Source of the DNA: Streptomyces humidus
GTDB taxonomy: Bacteria; Actinomycetota; Actinomycetes; Streptomycetales; Streptomycetaceae
DNA: 64,000 nt
Direction: 5' to 3'
NCBI RefSeq assembly: GCF_014649655.1
Contig: NZ_BMTL01000019.1
Coordinates: 62,001 to 126,000 of the forward strand
This document shows, piece by piece, positions 59,798 to 64,000 of the stretch. Made by a program: the position numbers and the translations under genes. The first letter of the stretch is position 1, and each line of letters opens with the position of its first letter. The notes beneath the pieces are model-generated. The model worked only from the letters and a program-made list of their open reading frames with translations. It was not told the origin of the DNA and did no database searches.

Positions 59798-60340
59798 TCA
59801 GACCCGGTCCAGAGGCCGGTGCGGACCGCTGGGAAGTTCCGTTTCGACCGCGTCGCCGGGGCGAACCACGCCGCCCTCCCTCACGATGCTCATGATTCCG
59901 GCTCTGCGCACGATGTTCCCCGCCTCGTCGCGGCCGACGACGCGCTTCAGCAGCCCGTCCTGGAAGTGGTCGATCTGCAGGCAGGGGTTGCGCAGACCGG
60001 TGACCTCCAGGACCGCGGAGTCGCCGATGCGCAGCAGGGTGCCGACCGGCAGACCGAGCAGATCGATGCCGCGCGTGGTGATGTTCTCGCCGAGTTCGCC
60101 GGGCGCCACCTCGAACCCTCCTTCGGCGACCTCGGCGAAGAGCTCCTCATGGATGAGGTGGACCTGGCGCAGATTCGGCTGGGTGGGATCCTGCGCGATC
60201 CGCGAACGGTGCTTGACCGTCACACCGGCGTGCACGTCGCCCTCCACGCCGAGCCCGGCGAGCAGTCTGACGCTGTCCCGGTTCGGTTTGGTGAACGAGT
60301 ACTCCCCGTTGCTGCTGACCGCCGTCACTCTGCCGCTCAT
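59798..60340 (-). CDS. MOSC-domain protein
   Basis: This 180-residue protein begins MSGRVTAVSSNGEYSFTKPN and contains GVEGDVHAGVTVKHRSR, the GELGENITTRGIDLLGLPVG signature and the conserved Cys in RNPCLQIDHF. MOSC domains handle molybdenum-cofactor sulfur chemistry, and small bacterial ones may detoxify N-hydroxylated compounds. It is monocistronic. Confidence 0.93.
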   Translation of the reverse strand: MSGRVTAVSSNGEYSFTKPNRDSVRLLAGLGVEGDVHAGVTVKHRSRIAQDPTQPNLRQVHLIHEELFAEVAEGGFEVAPGELGENITTRGIDLLGLPVGTLLRIGDSAVLEVTGLRNPCLQIDHFQDGLLKRVVGRDEAGNIVRRAGIMSIVREGGVVRPGDAVETELPSGPHRPLDRV

Positions 60341-60666
60341 ACCTCGGAATCCCCCTCGTCGGTAACCGTGATCAGCCACGGACCATGCCGTGGCCCCTCT
60401 CCGCACAGCATCCACGATCACTCGCGGGCGGGCGTCACCGGGACTCACGAGCGGCGGCCCTCGACCGGGGCATGACGCGCCCCGGTCCGTCGCAGGGGCA
60501 CCCACGGTCGGCGCTTCACGACCGCTGGCACTGACGCCGTCGACAGCGGAGTCGCAGCTCGCAGCGTTGTTCGACGGCACGGTGGCAGGCCGCGGAACCG
60601 GCGCCCTCTTCGTCTTCGGCCACTGAGACGTTCGCGAGCGGCCCGAAGGCCGCGCCCGCAAACAGG
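60341..60666. other. 326-base gap between MOSC and the WrbA-like gene
   Basis: The gap holds the WrbA terminator at its right end and presumably the MOSC promoter. A 78-codon plus-strand frame is present but low-complexity and unsupported. Confidence 0.45.
60631..60662 (-). terminator. Terminator after the WrbA-like gene
   Basis: The core GCGGCC-TTCG-GGCCGC (minus strand) forms a stable UUCG tetraloop hairpin with further imperfect pairing outside. It lies directly beyond the stop codon. Confidence 0.65.
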
Positions 60667-61281
60667 TCAGGCAACCTGTGCGCGGCCGTCCAGGAAGACC
60701 CTCGCCGTCTCGGCGACCCTGCGGCCCAGGTGTTCCGCCGTCGCCACGTCGGCCTTGTGCACGGCGTCCGGCCCCTCGTCCACGTTGGTCTGTGCGGCCG
60801 CGCCGAGGAACACGCCGAGGCGGTTGAGGTCGTTCTCGGAGCCGGTGGAGCTGTTCCAGCCGGGCAGCAGACCGAGGTTGACCCAGTGCATGCCGAGCTG
60901 CGCGGCCAGGATCTGGAAGAACTGCAGCGTGTGCAGCTTGTCGCCGCTCTTGGAGCCGGAGTTGGTGAAGCCGGCGGCCAGCTTGTCCTTCCAGGCCTGG
61001 GTGGCCCAGCGGGCGGAGGTCGCCTCGGCGAAGGCGTGGAAGGCGCCGGACGCGGTGCCCATGTAGGTGGGCGAGCCGAAGACGATCGCGTCGGAGCCGT
61101 CGAGCAGCGCCCACTGCTCCTCGGTGATCTCGTCGACCTTGATCAGGTGCACGTCGGCACCGGCGTCAACGGCTCCCGCGCGCACCGCCTCGGCGAGGAC
61201 GGCGGTGTGGCCGTAGCCGGAGTGGTAGGCGACGGAGACGACGGGGGCAGCGGGCACAACGGGGACAACGGGGGTCGACAT
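60667..61281 (-). CDS. NAD(P)H:quinone oxidoreductase, WrbA-like flavodoxin fold
   Basis: This 204-residue protein has VVSVAYHSGYGHTAVLAEAV as the flavin phosphate loop, VFGSPTYMGTASGAFHAF and GFTNSGSKSGDKLHTL, as in WrbA-type reductases. It likely reduces quinones by two electrons under oxidative or electrophile stress. GAGGAG lies before the ATG at 61281. It is divergent from an HxlR regulator, the usual pairing for quinone sensing. Confidence 0.92.
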   Translation of the reverse strand: MSTPVVPVVPAAPVVSVAYHSGYGHTAVLAEAVRAGAVDAGADVHLIKVDEITEEQWALLDGSDAIVFGSPTYMGTASGAFHAFAEATSARWATQAWKDKLAAGFTNSGSKSGDKLHTLQFFQILAAQLGMHWVNLGLLPGWNSSTGSENDLNRLGVFLGAAAQTNVDEGPDAVHKADVATAEHLGRRVAETARVFLDGRAQVA

Positions 61282-61337
61282 GGTCACTCCTCGTGGAGAG
61301 AGCTGCAATACAGCTCAAGGGCAATAACCAAAGGAAA

Positions 61338-61358
61338 GCACTAACTTCTGGTTAGTGC
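61338..61358. promoter_or_regulatory. Probable HxlR operator
   Basis: GCACTAAC-ttctg-GTTAGTGC is a perfect 8-5-8 dyad midway between the divergent WrbA-like and HxlR genes, 57 and 41 bases from their starts. The HxlR protein is the likely ligand. Confidence 0.7.
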
Positions 61359-61398
61359 AATCTGCCGGTTCGCGCTGCCTTGGAGTACGCTCGCGGGT

Positions 61399-61800
61399 AT
61401 GAACATCACCCAGGCGAGCGAGGAGGACCACGCCCTCCCGTTCAACGTGTTCGCCAAGGCCTGCCCCTCGCGCGGCACGCTGGAGCACATCACCGGCCGT
61501 TGGGGCGGACTCACGCTCGGCGCGCTGTACGAGGGCTCGCTGCGGTTCAACGAGCTGCGTCGCCGGGTCGACGGCGTGAGCGAGAAGATGCTGTCCCAGA
61601 CGCTGCACGCCCTGGAGCGCGACGGTCTGGTGCACCGCGAGGCGCAGCCCACCAACCCGCCCCGCGTGGACTACGAGCTGACCCCGCTGGGGCGCGAGGT
61701 GGCGGAACGCCTGCTCGGCCTGATCCACCACCTCGAAGGGCGGATGGACGACGTCCTCGCCGCCCGCGAGCGTTACGACGAGATGCGCGGCGGAGTCTGA
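61399..61800 (+). CDS. HxlR-family transcription regulator
   Basis: This is a 133-residue winged-helix regulator: ITGRWGGLTLGALYEGSLRF, NELRRRVDGVSEKMLSQTLH and a wing in VHREAQPTNPPRVDYELTPL. A single Cys at position 22 (KACPSRGT) is where redox-sensing HxlR/YodB proteins have theirs. It probably represses the divergent reductase. Its last 28 bases overlap the 3' end of mutM. Confidence 0.92.
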   Translation: MNITQASEEDHALPFNVFAKACPSRGTLEHITGRWGGLTLGALYEGSLRFNELRRRVDGVSEKMLSQTLHALERDGLVHREAQPTNPPRVDYELTPLGREVAERLLGLIHHLEGRMDDVLAARERYDEMRGGV

Positions 61801-62633
61801 CACTTCGGGCAGAAGTAGCTGGACCGGTTCATCCACGGGCGGCGGCGCATGGGCGTGCCGCACCGCTTGCAGGGCAGCCCTTCACGCCCGTAGGCGTCCA
61901 GCGACCGGTCGAAGTAGCCCGATTCGCCGTTGACGTTGACGTACAGGCTGTCGAAGCTGGTGCCGCCGACGGCCAGCGCCGCGTTCATCACGTCCCGGAC
62001 GTGCCCCAGGAGTTCGCGCGTGCGCGGACGGGTCAGGCTGCCGGTGGGACGGTCGTAGTGCAGTCGGGCACGCCACAGCGCCTCGTCCGCGTAGATGTTG
62101 CCGACGCCGCTGATCAGCGACTGGTCGAGCAGGGCGCGCTTGACGGTGGTGCGCCTGCGTCGCAGGGCCTGGTGGAACGCCTCGTCGTCGAACAGCGGGT
62201 CGAGGGGGTCGCGGGCGATGTGCGCGATGACGTCCGGCAGGCCGTCGGGGGTGGTGTCGTGCAGGGACAGGCCGCCGAAGGTGCGCTGGTCCACGAAGCG
62301 CAGTTCGGTGTCCACCTCGTCGGCGAAGCGCACCCGGAGGCGCAGGTGCTTCTCGTCGGCGGCTTCGTGCGGCTGGACCAGGAGCTGACCGCTCATGCCG
62401 AGGTGGGCCAGGACCGCCAGGCGGGTGTCCTCCAGCGGCAGCCACAGGTACTTGCCGCGCCGGCCCGGGGTTCCGACGCGATGACCCTGGAGCCGGTGCG
62501 CGAAGTCCTCGGCCCCGGCGAGATGCCGGCGTACGGCGCGCGGGTGCAGCACCTCGGCGTCGGCGATCGTGCGATGGGCGACCCACCGCTCCAGACCGCG
62601 CCGGACGACCTCGACCTCGGGCAACTCGGGCAT
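61773..62633 (-). CDS. mutM: Formamidopyrimidine-DNA glycosylase
   Basis: MutM removes 8-oxoguanine and FaPy lesions. It has 286 residues, with the catalytic Pro1 and Glu2 in MPELPEVEVVRRG, the Lys in RRGKYLWLPL, ISGVGNIYADEALW and a C-terminal zinc finger (PCKRCGTPM and YFCPKCQ). It lies downstream of rnc on the same strand after a terminator and is convergent with hxlR. Confidence 0.96.
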   Translation of the reverse strand: MPELPEVEVVRRGLERWVAHRTIADAEVLHPRAVRRHLAGAEDFAHRLQGHRVGTPGRRGKYLWLPLEDTRLAVLAHLGMSGQLLVQPHEAADEKHLRLRVRFADEVDTELRFVDQRTFGGLSLHDTTPDGLPDVIAHIARDPLDPLFDDEAFHQALRRRRTTVKRALLDQSLISGVGNIYADEALWRARLHYDRPTGSLTRPRTRELLGHVRDVMNAALAVGGTSFDSLYVNVNGESGYFDRSLDAYGREGLPCKRCGTPMRRRPWMNRSSYFCPKCQTPPRISS

Positions 62634-62650
62634 GTGATCCCCCGTACGGA

Positions 62651-62679
62651 ACGCCCGCCTCCCTACGGGGGCGGGCGCT
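62651..62679 (-). terminator. Terminator between rnc and mutM
   Basis: GCCCGCC-t-CCC-tac-GGG-GGCGGGC forms a strong hairpin about 50 bases after the rnc stop. It partly separates mutM from the rpmF-rnc transcript. Confidence 0.75.
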
Positions 62680-62722
62680 CGTCTCGTACTGCTGTTCTAC
62701 GTTGTCACTGCTGCGGTGTTCG

Positions 62723-63541
62723 TCAGGCGGAGGCCGACTCGGGGTCCGGGGTGCTGCCCTCGGCGGCCTGGACGGCCTGGGCCGTCTGCTCCGCCTCGGC
62801 GCGCTCGTCCGCCGCGGCCCGGATGGACCGCCACGCGGACTCGGCGGCCTGCTGCTCCGCCTCCTTCTTGCTGCGGCCGGTGCCGGTGCCGTACGAGACG
62901 CCTCCGACGCGGGCGGCAGCAGTGAAGGTCTTCTCGTGGTCGGGGCCGGTCTCCGTGACCAGGTACTCGGGGACTCCGAGCCCTTCGGTCGCGGTGAGCT
63001 CCTGGAGACTGGTCTTCCAGTCCAGGCCGGCGCCGAGGTTCGAGGACTTCTCGATCAGCGGGTCGAACAGGCGGTGCACCAGTTCGGAGGCCGCTTCGAG
63101 GCCCTGGTCGAGATAGACCGCGCCGATCACCGCTTCCAGGGTGTCGGCGAGGATGGAAGCCTTGTCCCGGCCGCCCGTGCCCTCTTCGCCCCGGCCCAGC
63201 CGGATGAAGGAGCCCAGGTCGAGGCCGCGGCCGACCTCCGCCAGCGCACGCGAGTTGACCACCGCGGCCCGGAGCTTGGCCAGTTGGCCTTCGGGCAGGT
63301 CGGGGTGGGTGCGGTACAGCGTGTCCGTGACGACGAGGCCGAGCACGGAGTCCCCGAGGAACTCCAGCCGCTCGTTCGTCGGCAGACCGCCGTTCTCGTA
63401 TGCGTAGGAACGGTGGGTCAGCGCACGCACCAGAAGGGCGGACTCGAGCCGGTAGCCGAGCCGCCCTTCCAGAAGCGTGTGGGACGAGGCTGTGGTGTCC
63501 GCCTTTTTCTTGGCGGTCGTGTCCGCCTTGGCGTCAGACAT
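62723..63541 (-). CDS. rnc: Ribonuclease III (AbsB)
   Basis: RNase III cuts double-stranded RNA in rRNA and mRNA processing; in S. coelicolor the homologue AbsB is needed for antibiotic synthesis. It has 272 residues from MSDAKADTTAKKK. The catalytic signature NERLEFLGDSVLGLV and the acidic EAVIGAVYLDQG are present, followed by a C-terminal dsRNA-binding domain. It follows rpmF by 20 bases. Confidence 0.96.
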   Translation of the reverse strand: MSDAKADTTAKKKADTTASSHTLLEGRLGYRLESALLVRALTHRSYAYENGGLPTNERLEFLGDSVLGLVVTDTLYRTHPDLPEGQLAKLRAAVVNSRALAEVGRGLDLGSFIRLGRGEEGTGGRDKASILADTLEAVIGAVYLDQGLEAASELVHRLFDPLIEKSSNLGAGLDWKTSLQELTATEGLGVPEYLVTETGPDHEKTFTAAARVGGVSYGTGTGRSKKEAEQQAAESAWRSIRAAADERAEAEQTAQAVQAAEGSTPDPESASA

Positions 63542-63560
63542 GAAGCCTCTCACCAGCCGC

Positions 63561-63734
63561 TCAGACCTCGAGGACCTGGCGCTTGTTGTAGGTGCCGCAA
63601 GACGGGCACGCGATGTGCTGCAGCTTGGGCTCGTGGCAGCGCTCGCACGCAACCAGGGTGGGGACCGCAGCCTTCCACTGCGACCGGCGGTGGCGCGTGT
63701 TGCTGCGCGACATCTTCCGCTTCGGAACAGCCAC
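63561..63734 (-). CDS. rpmF: 50S ribosomal protein L32
   Basis: This is a 57-residue protein from a GTG at 63734 (AVPKRKMSRSNTRHRRSQWK). Two CxxC pairs (CERCH and CPSCG) keep the zinc-binding form. It follows the DUF177 gene by two bases. Confidence 0.96.
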   Translation of the reverse strand: MAVPKRKMSRSNTRHRRSQWKAAVPTLVACERCHEPKLQHIACPSCGTYNKRQVLEV

Positions 63735-63736
63735 GG

Positions 63737-64000
63737 CTACTTCTCCTGCTTCTCGTCGGCGGGCGCTGATCGAGGCACGCCGCCGCTCATCTCGTCCTTC
63801 TCGCCGTCTCCGAGTGAACCGGCGAGTCCCTGCAGTGCCGCCCAACGGATGTCGGTGGCGTCGTGGTGGTGGTCCGGGTCGTCCGTGAGCCGTGCTCCGC
63901 ACTCGGAGCACAGACCCAGACAGTCTTCCTGGCACACCGGCTGCATCGGCAGTGCGAGCACCACCGCATCACGCAGCACGGGTTCGAGGTCGAACAGGCC
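63737..64000 (-). CDS. DUF177/YceD family protein, C-terminal part
   Basis: The visible C-terminal 87 residues start GLFDLEPVLRDAVVLALPMQ and contain CQEDCLGLCSECG, the metal-binding pattern of YceD proteins involved in 23S rRNA accumulation. The gene starts beyond the right edge. Its position upstream of rpmF is universal for the family. Confidence 0.9.
   Translation of the reverse strand, partial: GLFDLEPVLRDAVVLALPMQPVCQEDCLGLCSECGARLTDDPDHHHDATDIRWAALQGLAGSLGDGEKDEMSGGVPRSAPADEKQEK

Noticed and set aside
60390..60626. 78-codon plus-strand frame between MOSC and the WrbA-like gene
   Set aside because: It is low-complexity, lacks a Shine-Dalgarno, and shows no family resemblance.

Overview
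The window is high-GC chromosomal DNA of a Streptomyces species. The evidence is the base composition, the codon use, and a dense run of genes in the conserved Streptomyces order (rpmF, rnc, mutM, smc, ftsY, nsdA, amtB-glnK-glnD, ffh, rpsP-rimM-trmD-rplS, four tandem signal peptidases, dprA, whiG, rpsB-tsf-pyrH-frr-cdsA, rlmN). Most core genes lie on the minus strand. Products were assigned by reading the translations; no database search was run.

Layout. 1-3136: a thiamine-type ABC transporter (ATPase cut by the window edge, fused permease, lipoprotein) behind a TPP riboswitch. 3164-4270: rlmN. 4251-15279: an integrated actinomycete conjugative element (AICE) of about 11 kb between two copies of an 11-bp core. 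It carries, left to right, a low-GC cargo gene, a nested palindrome, an HD-domain protein, a small conserved protein, a Pif-like Nudix hydrolase and an XRE regulator. These are followed by the transfer/replication operon (SCO3933-like protein, TraB/FtsK translocase, Spd-type spread proteins, GGDEF protein, zinc-knuckle protein, RepSA-type initiator, excisionase, tyrosine integrase). The element sits in the extreme 5' end of rlmN and appears to have swapped the start codon and promoter of that gene.

15396-23863: a secreted protein, an SRPBCC protein, the cdsA/frr/pyrH/tsf/rpsB translation and lipid cluster, an M23 peptidase, a tandem-repeat intergenic region and a TetR regulator. 23925-28635: whiG sigma factor, dprA, comM, yraN and a DUF2469 gene. 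28692-35573: a Nudix hydrolase, sipZYXW, rplS, trmD, rimM, khpA and rpsP. 35896-41604: an HExxH zinc-ribbon protein, a methyltransferase, an FtsH paralogue and ffh. 41725-46033: the nitrogen operon amtB-glnK-glnD with a GlnR-type box. 46207-50218: nsdA, a primase/polymerase-like protein and ftsY. 50330-53478: an isochorismatase pseudogene, an LLM oxidoreductase, a 30-bp tandem repeat and the glucose permease glcP. 53522-64000: smc, a coiled-coil microprotein, acylphosphatase, a CAP-domain protein, MOSC, a WrbA-like reductase with divergent HxlR regulator, mutM, rnc, rpmF and a truncated yceD (DUF177).

The core genes serve protein synthesis and secretion (ribosomal proteins, Ffh/FtsY, signal peptidases), chromosome segregation (SMC), nitrogen and glucose uptake, and development (WhiG, NsdA, RNase III). 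The AICE is a self-contained excision, rolling-circle replication and conjugation module. Its most unusual content is a pair of intercistronic stem-loops with an identical 19-nt loop and covarying stems, and the start-codon exchange at rlmN.
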